Positions 17,121 to 28,648 of a stretch of DNA of 64,000 bases are shown here, piece after piece. Each line of letters begins with the position of its first letter. Within the stretch, counting starts at the first letter, position 1. The notes under the pieces were generated by a model. The model was not told where the DNA came from and did no database searches. It was given only the letters and a program-made list of their open reading frames with translations. The position numbers and the translations under genes were made by a program. The stretch covers positions 5,644,038-5,708,037 of the forward strand of contig NZ_JACHIR010000001.1 in the NCBI RefSeq assembly GCF_014203355.1. The letters are read 5' to 3'. Source of the DNA: Kutzneria kofuensis. Its GTDB lineage: Bacteria > Actinomycetota > Actinomycetes > Mycobacteriales > Pseudonocardiaceae.

Positions 17121-18782
17121 ATGACTGACACTGTGGCCGGCCTGCTCCAGGTGGCCCTGCTGCTGGCCGCGCTCGCGGCGGTGTACAAGCCGCTCGGCGA
17201 CTACATGGCCCGCGCCTACCTGAGCACGAAGCACTGGCGGGTGGAACGCGCCCTGTACAAGGTGGTCCGCGTCGACGCGGAGTCCGACCAGCGCTGGACC
17301 ACCTACGCCTACGGCGTGATCGGGTTCTCCTTCGTCTCCGTGGTCGTGCTGTACCTGCTGCAGCGCCTGCAGACCGTGCTGCCGCTCGGGCTCGGCCGGC
17401 CGGAGATCAACCCCGCGACCGCGTTCAACACCGCGATCAGCTTCGTCACCAACACCAACTGGCAGTCCTACGTGCCGGAGCAGGCCTTCGGCCACCTGGT
17501 GCAGATGGCCGGCCTGACCGTGCAGAACTTCGTGTCCGCCGCGATCGGCATCTGCGTGGCGGTCGCGCTGGTCCGCGGCTTCATGCGCGCCGGCACCGAC
17601 CGAGTCGGCAACCTCTGGGTGGACCTGACCCGCACCGTGGTCCGGATCCTGCTGCCGATCGCGTTCGTGTTCGCGATCGTCCTGATCGGACTCGGCGTCG
17701 TGGACAGCCTGTCCGGCGGCATCGCCGTCACCACGCTCGACGGCGGCCAGCACACCATCGCGCTCGCGCCGGCGGCCAGCCAGGAGGCCATCAAGGAACT
17801 CGGCACGAACGGCGGCGGCATCTTCAACGCCAACTCGGCCCACCCGTTCGAGAACCCCAACGCCTGGACCAACCTCGTCGAGATCTTCCTGCTGCTGGTG
17901 ATCCCGGTCAGCCTGACCCGCACCTTCGGCGTGATGGTGGCGGACCGCAAGCAGGGCTACACCATCCTGTCGGTGATGGCGTTGCTGTGGGCCGGCGTGC
18001 TCGCGGTGATCTGGTGGGCCGAGGCCCACCCGAACGGCCCGGCCGCGCTGCTGGCGGGTTCGGCCATGGAGGGCAAGGAAAGCAGGTTCGGCATCCCCGG
18101 CTCGGCGCTGTTCGCGGACTCGACGACCGGCACGTCCACCGGCGCGGTCAACTCCGCCCACGACAGCTTCACCGGCCTCGGCGGCGGCGGCGCGATGCTG
18201 AACATGTTGTTCAGCGAGATCTCGCCCGGCGGCACCGGCACCGGCCTCTACAGCATCCTGGTGTTCGCCGTCATCGCCGTGTTCCTCGCCGGCCTGATGG
18301 TCGGCCGCACGCCCGAGTACCTGGGCAAGAAGCTGGGGCGCAAGGAGGTCACCATGGCCTCCATCGCGATGCTGGCCATGCCCACCCTGGTCCTGGTGCT
18401 CGCCGGCATTGCCGTCGTGCTGCCCGGCACCGCGTCGGCCCTGACCAACAGCGGCGCCCACGGCCTGTCCGAGGTCCTCTACGCGTACGCGTCGGCGTCC
18501 AACAACAACGGCAGCGCCTTCGGCGGTCTGACTGTCACCAGCGACTGGTTCCAGTCCACCCTGGGCGTCGCCATGGCGTTCGGCCGGTTCATCCCCATCC
18601 TCGCGGTGCTCTGCCTCGCCGGCGGCCTCGCCGCCCAGAAGAAGGTGCCGCCCTCGGCCGGCACGCTGCCCACCAGCGGACCGCTGTTCGCGTCCATGGT
18701 GGCCGGCACCGTACTCCTCGTCGCCGCGCTGACCTTCGTGCCCGCGCTCGCACTCGGACCCATCGCGGAGGCGATGTCATGA
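17121..18782 (+). CDS. kdpA: Potassium-transporting ATPase subunit A
   Basis: 553 residues, the K+ channel-like subunit of the high-affinity KdpFABC pump in the plasma membrane. It is highly hydrophobic with about ten membrane helices. The selectivity-filter loops are visible as TNTNWQSY and [18 protein letters not shown], and [12 protein letters not shown] in the later repeats. It starts at ATG 17121. The stop overlaps the kdpB start (ATGA). Confidence 0.97.
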   Translation: MTDTVAGLLQVALLLAALAAVYKPLGDYMARAYLSTKHWRVERALYKVVRVDAESDQRWTTYAYGVIGFSFVSVVVLYLLQRLQTVLPLGLGRPEINPATAFNTAISFVTNTNWQSYVPEQAFGHLVQMAGLTVQNFVSAAIGICVAVALVRGFMRAGTDRVGNLWVDLTRTVVRILLPIAFVFAIVLIGLGVVDSLSGGIAVTTLDGGQHTIALAPAASQEAIKELGTNGGGIFNANSAHPFENPNAWTNLVEIFLLLVIPVSLTRTFGVMVADRKQGYTILSVMALLWAGVLAVIWWAEAHPNGPAALLAGSAMEGKESRFGIPGSALFADSTTGTSTGAVNSAHDSFTGLGGGGAMLNMLFSEISPGGTGTGLYSILVFAVIAVFLAGLMVGRTPEYLGKKLGRKEVTMASIAMLAMPTLVLVLAGIAVVLPGTASALTNSGAHGLSEVLYAYASASNNNGSAFGGLTVTSDWFQSTLGVAMAFGRFIPILAVLCLAGGLAAQKKVPPSAGTLPTSGPLFASMVAGTVLLVAALTFVPALALGPIAEAMS

Positions 18783-20884
18783 CCACGACCACCGACAACT
18801 CGCAGCGGACGGTGGAGGAGGTGGACCGCCGCCACGCGGAGAACACCGGCCGCCGGCTTTCCGCCGGCGCCTTCAACCCGCGGCAGTTGGTGAGCTCGTT
18901 GCCGGAGGCGCTGCGGAAGCTCAACCCGCGGCACCAGATGAAGAACCCGGTCATGTTCGTGGTGTGGATCGGGTCGGCACTGTCCACGGTGTTCGCCATC
19001 ACCCAGCCGTCGGTGTTCTCGATCGTGGCCACGATCTGGCTGTGGTTCACGGTGTTGTTCGCGAACCTGGCCGAGGCCGTCGCCGAGGGCAGGGGCAAGG
19101 CGCAGGCGGAGTCGTTGCGGCGTACCAAGAAGGAGTCGGTCGCGCGGCGATTGCGTGAGGACGGCTCTGAGGAGCGGGTGCCGGGCACCGAACTGACCAT
19201 CGGCGACCTTGTCGTCGTCGAGGCCGGCGAGGTGATTCCCGGTGACGGAGATGTGGTCGAGGGCATCGCGACCGTCGACGAGTCGGCGATCACCGGCGAG
19301 TCGGCCCCGGTCATCCGGGAATCCGGCGGTGACCGCAGCGCGGTCACCGGCGGCACCACGGTGCTGTCCGACCGGATCGTCGTGAAGATCACGACCCGGC
19401 CGGGCGAGTCCTTCGTGGACCGGATGATCGCGTTGGTGGAAGGCGCTTCCCGGCAGAAGACGCCGAACGAGATCGCGCTGACCATCCTGCTCGCGGTGCT
19501 GACGATCATCTTCCTGCTCGCGGTGGTCGCGCTGCAGCCGATGGCGGTCTACTCCGGCAGCGAGCAGTCGGTGATCGTGTTGACCGCGCTGCTGGTGTGC
19601 CTGATCCCGACGACCATCGGCGCGCTGCTGTCGGCGATCGGCATCGCCGGCATGGACCGGTTGGTGCAGCGCAACGTGCTGGCCATGTCCGGTCGTGCCG
19701 TCGAGGCCGCGGGTGACGTGGACACGCTGCTGCTGGACAAGACCGGCACCATCACCTTCGGCAACCGGCGCGCCACCGAGCTGATCCCGGTCGGATCGTC
19801 CACAAAGGACGAATTAGCGGCCACGGCCCGGCTGTCCAGCCTCGCCGACGGCACGCCCGAGGGCCGCAGCATCGTCGAGCTGTGCACGACGGAGTTCGGC
19901 CTGGCGGCCGAGCCCAGCAACGCCGAGAAGTCGGCCGAGTTCGTGCCGTTCACCGCGCAGACCCGGATGTCCGGCATCGACATCGACGGCCGCCAGGTGC
20001 GCAAGGGCGCGGCCAGCGCGGTCCGGGCCTGGGTGCTGGAGCACAACGGTCAGGTTCCGGACGAGGTGCACGAGGTCGTCGACCGGATCAGCCAGGACGG
20101 CGGAACGCCGCTGGTGTGCGCGGAGCTGTCCGGCGGCGTTGCGGTGGTGCGTGGCGTGATCCGACTGTCCGATGTGGTCAAGCCAGGCATGAGGGAGCGC
20201 TTCGACGAGCTGCGCGCCATGGGCATCAAGACGGTGATGATCACCGGCGACAACCCGCTGACCGCGCGGGCCATCGCCGCCGAGGCCGGCGTCGACGACT
20301 TCCTGGCCGAGGCCAAGCCCGAGGACAAGATGGCCCTGATCCGCCAGGAGCAGGAGGGCGGCAAGCTGGTCGCGATGACCGGCGACGGCACCAACGACGC
20401 GCCCGCGCTGGCCCAGGCCGACGTCGGCGTGGCGATGAACACCGGGACGTCGGCCGCCAAGGAGGCCGGCAACATGGTCGACCTCGACTCGGACCCGACC
20501 AAGCTGATCGAGATCGTCGAGATCGGCAAGCAGCTGCTGATCACCCGCGGCGCGCTGACCACCTTCAGCATCGCCAACGACCTGGCCAAGTACTTCGCCA
20601 TCCTGCCGGCCATGTTCGCGGCGATCTACCCGGGGCTGGGCCGGCTGAACATCATGCACCTGGCCACGCCGACCTCGGCCATCCTGTCCGCGGTCATCTT
20701 CAACGCCCTGATCATCGTGCTGCTGATCCCGCTGGCCCTGCGCGGCGTGCGGTACCGGCCGTCCAGCGCGTCCAAGCTGTTGCGCCGCAACCTGCTGATC
20801 TACGGCGTCGGCGGCGTGATCACGCCGTTCGCCGGGATCTGGCTCATCGACCTCGTGATCCGTCTCATCCCTGGAATCGGGTGA
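18779..20884 (+). CDS. kdpB: Potassium-transporting P-type ATPase subunit B
   Basis: 701 residues, the ATP-hydrolysing subunit of KdpFABC. P-type ATPase motifs are complete: the actuator TGES (after DESAI), phosphorylation site DKTGT with D320, and the hinge [10 protein letters not shown]. The start ATG 18779 lies in the kdpA stop. It is followed by kdpC after seven bases. Confidence 0.98.
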   Translation: MTTTTDNSQRTVEEVDRRHAENTGRRLSAGAFNPRQLVSSLPEALRKLNPRHQMKNPVMFVVWIGSALSTVFAITQPSVFSIVATIWLWFTVLFANLAEAVAEGRGKAQAESLRRTKKESVARRLREDGSEERVPGTELTIGDLVVVEAGEVIPGDGDVVEGIATVDESAITGESAPVIRESGGDRSAVTGGTTVLSDRIVVKITTRPGESFVDRMIALVEGASRQKTPNEIALTILLAVLTIIFLLAVVALQPMAVYSGSEQSVIVLTALLVCLIPTTIGALLSAIGIAGMDRLVQRNVLAMSGRAVEAAGDVDTLLLDKTGTITFGNRRATELIPVGSSTKDELAATARLSSLADGTPEGRSIVELCTTEFGLAAEPSNAEKSAEFVPFTAQTRMSGIDIDGRQVRKGAASAVRAWVLEHNGQVPDEVHEVVDRISQDGGTPLVCAELSGGVAVVRGVIRLSDVVKPGMRERFDELRAMGIKTVMITGDNPLTARAIAAEAGVDDFLAEAKPEDKMALIRQEQEGGKLVAMTGDGTNDAPALAQADVGVAMNTGTSAAKEAGNMVDLDSDPTKLIEIVEIGKQLLITRGALTTFSIANDLAKYFAILPAMFAAIYPGLGRLNIMHLATPTSAILSAVIFNALIIVLLIPLALRGVRYRPSSASKLLRRNLLIYGVGGVITPFAGIWLIDLVIRLIPGIG

Positions 20885-20891
20885 TCTCGTC

Positions 20892-21539
20892 ATGCGTTGG
20901 CTGTCAGGACTGGTCAAGCAGACCGCCGCGGGCCTGCGGATGGTGCTGGTGATGACCGTGCTGCTGGGGATCGCGTATCCCCTCGTCGTGTGGGGGATCG
21001 GCCAGATCCCGGGGTTGTCGGCCCAGGCAGGAGGCTCCGTCGTGACCGTGAACGGCAAGCCGGTGGGCTCCTCGTTGATCGGGCTCAACCCGGTGGCCAA
21101 GGACCCGGACAACGACCCGTACTTCCACACCCGGCCGTCCGCGACCGCGTCGGACTTCTCCGCCACCGACAACACCAAGCTGGGCCTGGCCGACAACGAC
21201 GCGGCCACCTCGGCCCCGTCCAACCTGGCCGCGGACAATCAGGTGCTGGTGGCGCAGGTCAAGGCCCGCAGGGAGACCATCGCCAAGCGCGAGGGCGTGT
21301 CCCCGGACCAGGTGCCGGCCGACGCGGTGACCGCGTCCGGCTCGGGCCTGGACCCGTCGATCAGCCCGGCGTACGCGAAACTGCAGATCGCCCGGGTGGC
21401 CCGGGTGAACGGGCTGCCCGTCGACCAGGTGACGAAGATCGTCGAGGACAACACCGCGGGGCGGGGCGCCGGCTTCCTCGGCGAGCCCACGGTGAACGTG
21501 CTGGCGCTGAACCTGGCCGTCCAGGCAGCGAAGCGCTGA
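20892..21539 (+). CDS. kdpC: Potassium-transporting ATPase subunit C
   Basis: 215 residues. One N-terminal membrane helix (MVLVMTVLLGIAYPLVVWGI) is followed by a soluble domain with the family motif DPSISPAYAKLQIARVARVNG. KdpC stabilises nucleotide binding by KdpB. It starts at ATG 20892 and ends 19 bases before kdpD. Confidence 0.97.
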   Translation: MRWLSGLVKQTAAGLRMVLVMTVLLGIAYPLVVWGIGQIPGLSAQAGGSVVTVNGKPVGSSLIGLNPVAKDPDNDPYFHTRPSATASDFSATDNTKLGLADNDAATSAPSNLAADNQVLVAQVKARRETIAKREGVSPDQVPADAVTASGSGLDPSISPAYAKLQIARVARVNGLPVDQVTKIVEDNTAGRGAGFLGEPTVNVLALNLAVQAAKR

Positions 21540-21558
21540 CCAGGGCAGACTGAGTCAC

Positions 21559-24083
21559 GTGCAACCGGAGACACCGCGGCGCGGCGAGCTGCGCATCTAC
21601 CTCGGGGCGGCGCCGGGGGTCGGCAAGACCTTCGCGATGCTCGGCGAGGCGCGCCGCCGCGCCGACCGCGGCACCGACGTGGTCGTCGGACTCGTCGAGA
21701 CGCACGGCCGCGAGAAGACCGCGCAGCTGCTGGACGGCCTGGAGGTCGTGCCGCGCCGGCAGCTGACCCACCGCGGCCTGGACTTCGACGAGATGGACGT
21801 CGACGCGATCCTGGCCCGCAAGCCGGAGGTCGCGCTCGTCGACGAGCTGGCGCACACCAACGTGCCCGGCTCGCGCAACGACAAGCGCTGGCAGGACATC
21901 GAGGAGCTGCTCGACGCCGGCATCGACGTGCTGTCCACGGTCAACGTGCAGCACCTGGAGAGCCTCAACGACGTGGTCGAGCGGATCACCGGGGTGCCCC
22001 AGCACGAGACCGTGCCCGACCAGTTCGTGCGCTCGGCCGAGCAGATCGAGCTGGTCGACATCACGCCGGAGGCGCTGCGCCGCCGGCTCGCGCACGGCAA
22101 CGTCTACCCGGCCCGCAAGATCGATGCCGCGCTGGGCAACTACTTCCGGGTCGGCAACCTGACCGCGCTGCGCGAGCTGGCGCTGCTGTGGGTGGCCGAC
22201 CAGGTGGACGTGGCGCTGCAGCGGTACCGGTCCGAACAGAAGATCACCGAGACCTGGGAGACCCGGGAGCGGGTGGTGGTGGCGATCACCGCCGGGCCGG
22301 AGAGCGAGACGCTGATCCGGCGGGCCCGGCGGATCGCCACCCGGGCCGGCGCCGAGCTGCTCGTGCTGCACATCCTGCGCGGTGACGGGCTGGCCGGCGC
22401 GCCCGCCGACAAGGTGGCCAAGTACCGGCGGCTGGCCGACGACGTCGGCGCGACCTTCCACACGGTCGTCGGCGACGACGTGCCGACGGCGCTGCTGGAC
22501 TTCGCCCGCGGCGTGAACGCCACCCAGCTGGTGCTCGGCACCTCCCGGCGGTCGCGGGTCGCGCGGCTGTTCGAGGAGGGCATCGGCGCCACCGTCGTGC
22601 AGGAGTCCGGGCCGATCGACGTGCACATGGTCACCCACAGCGAGGCCAAGCGGGCCTTCAAGTGGCGGTTCGGCCGCAGCCCGCTGACGGCGCGGCGGCG
22701 GATCCTGGGCTGGGTGCTGTCGCTGGTGATCCCGTCCCTGGCGACCGCCGTCGGCGTGCTCCTGCACGGCACGGTGTCGATCTCCACCGACACCGTCGAC
22801 TACTTCCTCGCCACGGTGATCGTGGCGCTGGTCGGCGGTGTCGGGCCGGCCGTCGTCGCCGCCGCACTGTCCGCCGGGCTGCTGAACTTCTTCTTCACGC
22901 CGCCGCTGTACTCGCTCACCGTGGCCGACGGCGAGAACGTGATCACTCTCATCGCCATGGTCGTCGTCGCCGTGATGGTGGCGCTGGTGGTGGACCGGGC
23001 CGCGCGGCGGGCCGAGCAGGCGGCTCGGGCCCGGACCGAGGCCGCGCTTCTGGCGTCGTACGCGCGGACCGTGCTCACCAGCCCGTATCCGTTGGTGCGG
23101 CTGCTGGAGAAGGTGCGGGAGAACTTCGGGCTCACCTCCGTGGCGCTGCTGGAGCACCGGCACGGCAAGTGGGAGCGGGTCGCCTGCGTCGGGCCGCAGC
23201 CGTGCGACGATCCCGATGAGGCCGATGTGGACGTTCCCGTGACGCCCGAGGTGCATCTGGCGTTGCGGGGCAAGGCTTTGCCGGCCGCCGACCGCCGCGC
23301 GCTGGAGGCCGCCGCCGGGCAGGCGCTGCTGGCGTTGCGGCAGCAGCGGATGGCCGCGCAGACCGCCGACGCGCAACGCCGGGCCGAGACCACCGAGCTG
23401 CGGACCGCGCTGCTGTCCGCCGTCGGGCACGACCTGCGCACGCCGCTGACCTCGATCAAGGCCGCCGCCGGCAGCCTGCGCGATCCGGAGCTGCATCTGT
23501 CCGAGGAGGACACCGGCGAGCTGCTGGCCACCGTCGAGGAGTCAGCCGACCGGCTCGCCGGGCTCGTGGACAACCTGCTCGACTCGTCCCGGATTGCCAC
23601 CGGCGCCGTGCAGCCGCAGCTGCGGCCCGTCGCGTACTACGAGATCGTGGCGCGGGCCCTGTCCGGCATCGACGACCGCCGCAACGTGCTCGTCGACGTC
23701 GACGAGCGGCTGCCGTTGGTGCTGGCCGACCCGGGGCTGCTCGAACGGGTGGTGGCCAACGTGATCGACAACGCCTTGCGCCACGGCAGGCCGGCGAGCA
23801 GCGTGAACGGCGAGCCCGCCGTCGAGGTCCGGGCCAGCGCACACGCGTCGCAGGTGGAGCTGCGGGTCGTGGACCGGGGCCGGGGGTTGCCCAAGGGGAC
23901 CGGTGACGCGCTGTTCCAGCCGTTTCAGCGGCTGGGGGACCGGGACGCGACCAGCGGGGTCGGACTGGGGTTGAGCGTGGCGAGGGGATTCACCGAGGCC
24001 ATGGGCGGCGCCATCGCCGCCGAGGACACGCCCGGCGGCGGGCTGACCGTGGTGATCTCGTTGCCGGCCAAGGAGGAACACTG

Positions 24084-24084
<1 letters not shown>
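21559..24084 (+). CDS. kdpD: Osmosensitive K+ channel sensor histidine kinase KdpD
   Basis: 841 residues with the complete KdpD plan: N-terminal KdpD domain with Walker A GAAPGVGKT (residues 16-24), a universal-stress-like domain, four membrane helices around residues 385-490, a GAF-like region, then HisKA with the phosphorylated H624 (GHDLRTPLTS) and the ATPase domain (NVIDNALRHG, GLGLSVARG). It senses low K+ and turgor and phosphorylates KdpE. The start is GTG 21559; the stop overlaps kdpE (TGATG). Confidence 0.97.
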
Positions 24085-24767
<683 letters not shown>

Positions 24768-24770
24768 GCC

Positions 24771-25389
24771 TCACCGCCAGTTCGAAGGCCGCTTGAACGT
24801 CAGGCCGGTCACCGGGTCGATCACCGCGTCGGGCAGGAGGGAGCCGCGGATCATCGCGTGGCCGATGACGAACGACGCCGGCACCAGCGAGCGGATCTCG
24901 AACGAGCTTCGGGCCGGCGGGAAGGCAGCGATCACCTCCCGGTGTGGGTCGAGCCGATACGAGGTCCGGATCGCGGGACACAGGTCGCTGTCGGCAGAGA
25001 GGACAAACGCGATGTCCGACGCCTGCTCGGCCGTGTCGGCGATGAGCGAGGCCGCGATGTTGACGTCTGGTCTCCTTCTCCTCGTACTTGATCCGCTGAT
25101 GCCCGCACTGCAAGCAAGCGACCTTCGACCGCTGGTAACGCCCCAACACGACGGCCATCTTCTTGCCGCTGTGAGCGTTGAGGGCGTTGAGGTAGTTCTG
25201 CTGGCGGAGGACCGCGGCGTCGTCGTCGAGGACCAGCGCGGTGAAGTACTTGATCGCGACGATCTCATCGTTGCGACGCATGCGCTGGACGAGATGCTCC
25301 AGATCCAGCCAGAGGTAGCGGCGGCGATACTTGGTGTGCAGGCCGTAGTACAGGTTGAAGCCGTCGATGTAGGCGATGACGCGAGCCAC
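24771..25389 (-). pseudogene. NYN-domain (LabA/DUF88-like) gene with a frameshift
   Basis: The start is GTG 25389, with an AGGA site upstream. The first frame gives a good NYN/PIN-like RNase start (VIAYIDGFNLYYGL), a zinc-knuckle-like CLQCG and YEEKET. The expected continuation DVNIAASLIADTAEQASDIA with the acidic motif SADSDLCPA is in the next frame, ending at 24771. One extra base near plus-strand position 25068 (t in gacgtctggtctcc) explains the break: removing it restores YEEKETDVNIAAS. About 205 residues would result. It could be a true pseudogene, a sequencing error or, less likely, programmed frameshifting. Restored, it would resemble uncharacterised metal-dependent RNases. Confidence 0.8.
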
Positions 25390-25886
25390 TGAGTGTCCTA
25401 ATTTGTGCGGCCGTGGAGGCTGTGTGTAAGCTGTCCATACCCCGTCGACCGGTAACAGGGTCGACCCGACGGCCCCGTGAGGGGCCGTTTTCCTTTTCCG
25501 GGGTTCCATGCGGCCATCGGCCTGCGTGATCCATCGAGTGTACGGCCTGTGACCGACCGGCCGCGTTGAGCTACCCGGAGTCATCGCCTGGTCGGCCTGT
25601 GCGCCCGGGACCCGGTGCGGCCGAACGGAGCTCAGGGTCGTGGACTGACGCCGGATGGGCGATCGACAACCCTGCGTCATCTAGTTGACCGGGCTACCAC
25701 CTTTACAAATGGTGACAACTTGTCCCGATTGATGACACAACATCACCCGTTTGGACGCAAACTCGACAGTTAGAGTGCGTAACAACTGCGGTGCGTACAC
25801 CTATGTTCTACGTGATCGTGCGAGAGGTGCGGCTACCCCCAGGATCCCGGCCGCGACGACCAGCCTCTCGCAGGGAGGAGTTGGCC
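25390..25886. other. Intergenic region of about 500 bp with a hairpin
   Basis: No convincing gene. The minus frame upstream of the NYN gene stays open but has no recognisable protein features. At 25442-25470 a 7-bp stem (gtcgacc / ggtcgac) lies beside the terminator described separately. The stretch 25690-25790 is richer in A/T than its surroundings and probably holds the promoter of the small gene at 25887. Confidence 0.5.
25469..25488 (+). terminator. Intrinsic-type terminator with T-rich tail
   Basis: acggcccc-gtga-ggggccgt: a perfect 8-bp stem with a tetraloop, followed on the plus strand by ttttccttttcc. This is one of few hairpins in the window with a T-rich tail. It terminates plus-strand transcription, yet no plus-strand gene ends here; it could also stop transcripts entering the NYN leader if read on the other strand. 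Confidence 0.6.
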
Positions 25887-26117
25887 ATGAGCTCACCAGA
25901 GGGCCACGAGGTGTCCTGTCTCGGATTCGGCAAGAAGCGCCGGGCCCTGCGCGTGTGGTCTGCTGGCGACAAGGTGGTGCTGCAGGCGCCCCCGGGCGAG
26001 GTCGCGTTCCTCTCCGACGAGGAGGTCGACCTGGTCATCTCCGCGTTGCTGGAGGCCCGCAAGCAGGCCAGGCAGACCGGCGCCCAGTGGATCGCGAACA
26101 GCGGCGGGGCCGCCTGA
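25887..26117 (+). CDS. Small hypothetical protein
   Basis: 76 residues from ATG 25887 with an excellent ribosome site (gggaggag, 25873-25880). Contains GKKRRALRVW, a short beta-rich part (KVVLQAPPGEVAFLSDEEV) and a C-terminal amphipathic helix (VDLVISALLEARKQARQT). No membrane segment. I do not recognise the family. It is followed by a PhoU-like gene after 141 bases. Confidence 0.75.
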   Translation: MSSPEGHEVSCLGFGKKRRALRVWSAGDKVVLQAPPGEVAFLSDEEVDLVISALLEARKQARQTGAQWIANSGGAA

Positions 26118-26258
26118 GATTCATCACCCGAAACGGTGATGGGCGAGACCCGGGTCGGCCGTCCGCCAGCGGTCGGCCCGGCACGCTCGCGTTCGGGTCG
26201 CGTCAGGGTTTCCGGCCGTGCCGGCCGATTCCGTTGACGCGCCTTTACCCTCGGCAGC

Positions 26259-26867
26259 GTGGGCAAGGTCAAGCACCGCAGGCTCGACCAGCTGGCCGAC
26301 CTGTGCCGTCAGGTCGGGGACGCCATGCAGCGCGCGAGTGTCGCGCTGCTCGACGCCGACCGGGCGATGGCGGAGAAGGTCATCACCGGCGACGCGGCAC
26401 TGGCCCGCGCCCGGGCGTCGTGCGAGGAACAGCTGCTCGCCGCAACGGATCTTCGCGTCGTCCTGACGGCCGTGCACGCAGTCGACACCCTTGAGCGCAT
26501 GGGCGATCTGGCCCTGCACATCGCCCGTGCGGCGCGCAGACGCCACCCGGCGCACGTGTTGCCCGACGAGCTGCGCGTCCCCTTCGCGGACATGGGCCAG
26601 CTCGCGATCACCCTGGCCAACACGGCGGAACAGGTGATCCGCACCGGCGACCCGGAGCTGGCGGCGTTTCTCGACGCCAGCGACGACACCATGGACGACC
26701 TGCACCGCGCGGTGTTCGCGACGGTGACGCGTGCGGACTGGCCGCACGGCGTCGCCACCGCGGTGGACGCCACCGTGCTCAGCCAGAACTACGAGCGCTT
26801 CGCCGACTACGCGGTCGCGCTGGCCCGCCGCACGAGCGTCATCGCCCGCAGCGAGCTGGCGGCCTGA
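26259..26867 (+). CDS. PhoU-domain protein
   Basis: 202 residues, all-helical with two PhoU-like repeats: AVHAVDTLERMGDLALHIARAARRRHP in the first and LSQNYERFADYAVALARR in the second carry the E/DxxxD-type metal-binding signature. PhoU proteins tune phosphate transport and signalling, but no pst or phoR genes are nearby, so the partner is unknown. The start is GTG 26259. Its stop abuts the stop of the convergent gene with no base between. Confidence 0.85.
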   Translation: MGKVKHRRLDQLADLCRQVGDAMQRASVALLDADRAMAEKVITGDAALARARASCEEQLLAATDLRVVLTAVHAVDTLERMGDLALHIARAARRRHPAHVLPDELRVPFADMGQLAITLANTAEQVIRTGDPELAAFLDASDDTMDDLHRAVFATVTRADWPHGVATAVDATVLSQNYERFADYAVALARRTSVIARSELAA

Positions 26868-27374
26868 TCACTGAGCTCCGCCACCAGGCGGGGGCGGCTG
26901 GCTCGTGGACGTGGTGGTCGGGACCGTGGTCGTCGTGGTCGTCGTGGTGGTGGTCGTCGTCGTATGGGTGGGCGACGTCGGGCTGTTGCCGCCCGGCTGA
27001 GTGATCGGCGTGGTGCCGTCCGGCGGGTTGCTGCCGCCCTGGGACGACGTCGTGGTGGTCGTCTTGGACGTCGTGCTCGTCTTCGACTTCGACGTGCTGC
27101 TGGTCGCCGAGCTGCTGGTGGTGTCGCCGCCGCCGCTGGTGGTGTTGCCGTCCGCGTCGGTGGTCTGCGTCGACCCGCCGAACTGCTGCGACGCGGGGTC
27201 CACGTTCTGGTTCTGGGACTGCGGCGCGGCACCCTGCCCGGCCGCCATCGTGGCCACCGAGGCGAACGCGGTCGCCACCACGACCCCGGCCGCGGCCATC
27301 AAGACCTTGGCCGACTGTCGCGGCGCGCCGCTCCGCTTGGGCGGGCTCAGCAGTGCCCGCTCGGGCTCGCTCAC
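26868..27374 (-). CDS. Thr/Ser-rich low-complexity membrane or secreted protein
   Basis: 168 residues. A short basic cytoplasmic N terminus is followed by one hydrophobic segment (VLMAAAGVVVATAFASVATMAA, about residues 24-45), then a long outside region of Thr, Ser, Gly and Pro with a run of 13 threonines. It has no folded domain that I can see; such tails are often O-mannosylated and cell-wall associated in actinomycetes. ATG/GTG start at 27374; the same Thr/Ser linker style occurs in the CAP-domain gene upstream. Confidence 0.7.
   Translation of the reverse strand: MSEPERALLSPPKRSGAPRQSAKVLMAAAGVVVATAFASVATMAAGQGAAPQSQNQNVDPASQQFGGSTQTTDADGNTTSGGGDTTSSSATSSTSKSKTSTTSKTTTTTSSQGGSNPPDGTTPITQPGGNSPTSPTHTTTTTTTTTTTTTVPTTTSTSQPPPPGGGAQ
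26926..26963. repeat. GTC/GTG triplet microsatellite-like tract
   Basis: Tandem gtg/gtc triplets (38 bases) encode the poly-threonine run of the convergent gene on the minus strand. Such a tract may vary in length between strains. Confidence 0.7.
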
Positions 27375-27485
27375 GTGACCTCCTCGTTACCGCCCCGGCC
27401 AGAGAATACGGGTCGTGTCGGCGTTCGTGAAAAGCACTCAGGACGGGCGTCACGCGATCCGGTGAAGCGACTTCCCTCCACCCGG

Positions 27486-28223
27486 TTACCTGCCGAAGTC
27501 CTGCACCCAGTACCACCCCTTGGTGGTCACGCCGATCCCGATCGTGGTGAAGCTGCAGTCGAGGATGTTGCGCCGGTGCCCGTCGGAGTGCATCCAGCCG
27601 TCCATCACGGCGTCCGCGCTGGTGTAGCCCTCGGCGATGTTCTCGCCGCCGGGGCTGGGGTAGCCGGCCTGCTTCTCGCGGTCGACGAACGAGCGGCCGT
27701 CCTGCGAGGTGTGCGAGAAGTAGCTGTGCGCCGCCATGTCGTCGCTGTGCCCCTGGGCGGCGGTGTCCAGCCGCTTGTCCTCGGTCAGCGGCTGGCAGCC
27801 GGCGCCGGCGCGGGCCTGGTTGACCAGGTCCAGCACGCGGGCGGCGGACCCGGCGTTGACCGGCGGCTTGCTGGCGGTCGTGGTCGGCGCCGCGGTGGTG
27901 GTGCTGGTCGGCGGGGCCGAGGTGGTCGTGGTGGTGCTGGTCGTCGTGGTGGTGCTGGTGGTCGTGGTCGGCGACGCCGAAGTGGTGTCCGCGGGCGCGC
28001 CGGCGGTGGAGGTGACCAGGCGGTTGTTCTGCTCGTGTCCGGCGGCGTTGCCCAGCTGCTGCGACACGGACGGGGCCGTGGGCAGCGGGCTCGCCTCGCC
28101 CAGGAGCACTCCGGTCAGGGTCGCGGGCCCGACGGCGACCGACGCGCCACCGGCGCACGCGGCGCCGAGGGTCAGTCCGACGAGCATGCCGGCGGTCGCC
28201 GGTCGTCTGCTGCGGGGGCTCAC
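27486..28223 (-). CDS. Secreted CAP-domain (SCP/PR-1) protein with Thr linker
   Basis: 245 residues from GTG 28223. N-terminal signal or anchor ([21 protein letters not shown]), a Thr/Ser/Ala-rich linker of about 60 residues, then a C-terminal CAP domain: [48 protein letters not shown] and [20 protein letters not shown]. The conserved His/Glu tetrad of CAP proteins seems to be present (HSYFSH, GENIA, H in GHRRNIL). Bacterial CAP proteins are extracellular with mostly unknown roles. Alternative starts up to 28277 are possible. Confidence 0.88.
   Translation of the reverse strand: MSPRSRRPATAGMLVGLTLGAACAGGASVAVGPATLTGVLLGEASPLPTAPSVSQQLGNAAGHEQNNRLVTSTAGAPADTTSASPTTTTSTTTTTSTTTTTSAPPTSTTTAAPTTTASKPPVNAGSAARVLDLVNQARAGAGCQPLTEDKRLDTAAQGHSDDMAAHSYFSHTSQDGRSFVDREKQAGYPSPGGENIAEGYTSADAVMDGWMHSDGHRRNILDCSFTTIGIGVTTKGWYWVQDFGR
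27921..27970. repeat. GTG/GTC/CTG triplet tract encoding Thr/Ser linker
   Basis: About 50 bases of gtg/gtc/ctg triplets encode the [16 protein letters not shown]-type linker of the CAP-domain protein on the minus strand. Confidence 0.65.
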
Positions 28224-28333
28224 GGCGCGCGACCGTACCACTAATGGGTGACACACGGGCGGGCGAACGGGGTACAACCGGACGCGGTGCCCCTTCCGGG
28301 CAGGTGGGAGGCGGTGCGCGGGATCATTGCCAG

Positions 28334-28615
28334 ATGACAGAACAGAGCGTCCGACTCACCGCCTGGGTGCACGGTCGCGTGCAGGGCGTCGGTTTCCGGT
28401 GGTGGACCCGGAGCCGGGCGCTCGAGCTCGGTCTCGACGGCGCGGCGACCAATCTGGCCGACGGCCGCGTGCAGGTCGTCGCCGAGGGACCCGAATCCGT
28501 CTGCCGCGAGTTGCTGGCCGCGTTGAACTCCGGCGCCACCCCTGGACGTGTGGACTTGGTCGTCGAGAGGTGGTCGGAGGCCAGGGGTGTCCCAAAAGGT
28601 TTTGAAGAACGCTGA
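28334..28615 (+). CDS. acyP: Acylphosphatase
   Basis: 93 residues, standard length. Hydrolyses acyl phosphates such as acetyl phosphate. The catalytic region [15 protein letters not shown] contains the phosphate-binding Arg and the VQGVGFR signature, and N in [15 protein letters not shown] is the second catalytic residue. ATG 28334 lies where homology begins. In mycobacteria the gene is immediately upstream of smc; here about 3.6 kb intervene. Confidence 0.95.
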   Translation: MTEQSVRLTAWVHGRVQGVGFRWWTRSRALELGLDGAATNLADGRVQVVAEGPESVCRELLAALNSGATPGRVDLVVERWSEARGVPKGFEER

Positions 28616-28648
28616 ACCGCCCGCGACCCGGCTCCGTATTGGACGTTC

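Noticed and set aside
25390-25680. N-terminal extension of the NYN-domain gene
   Set aside because: The open minus-strand frame reads through a terminator-like hairpin and encodes no conserved segment; the AGGA-GTG start at 25389 fits better.
26926-27970. Possible CRISPR-like or tandem repeat arrays in the 27-kb region
   Set aside because: The repeats are in-frame threonine/serine triplets in coding sequence; there are no spacers and no cas genes.
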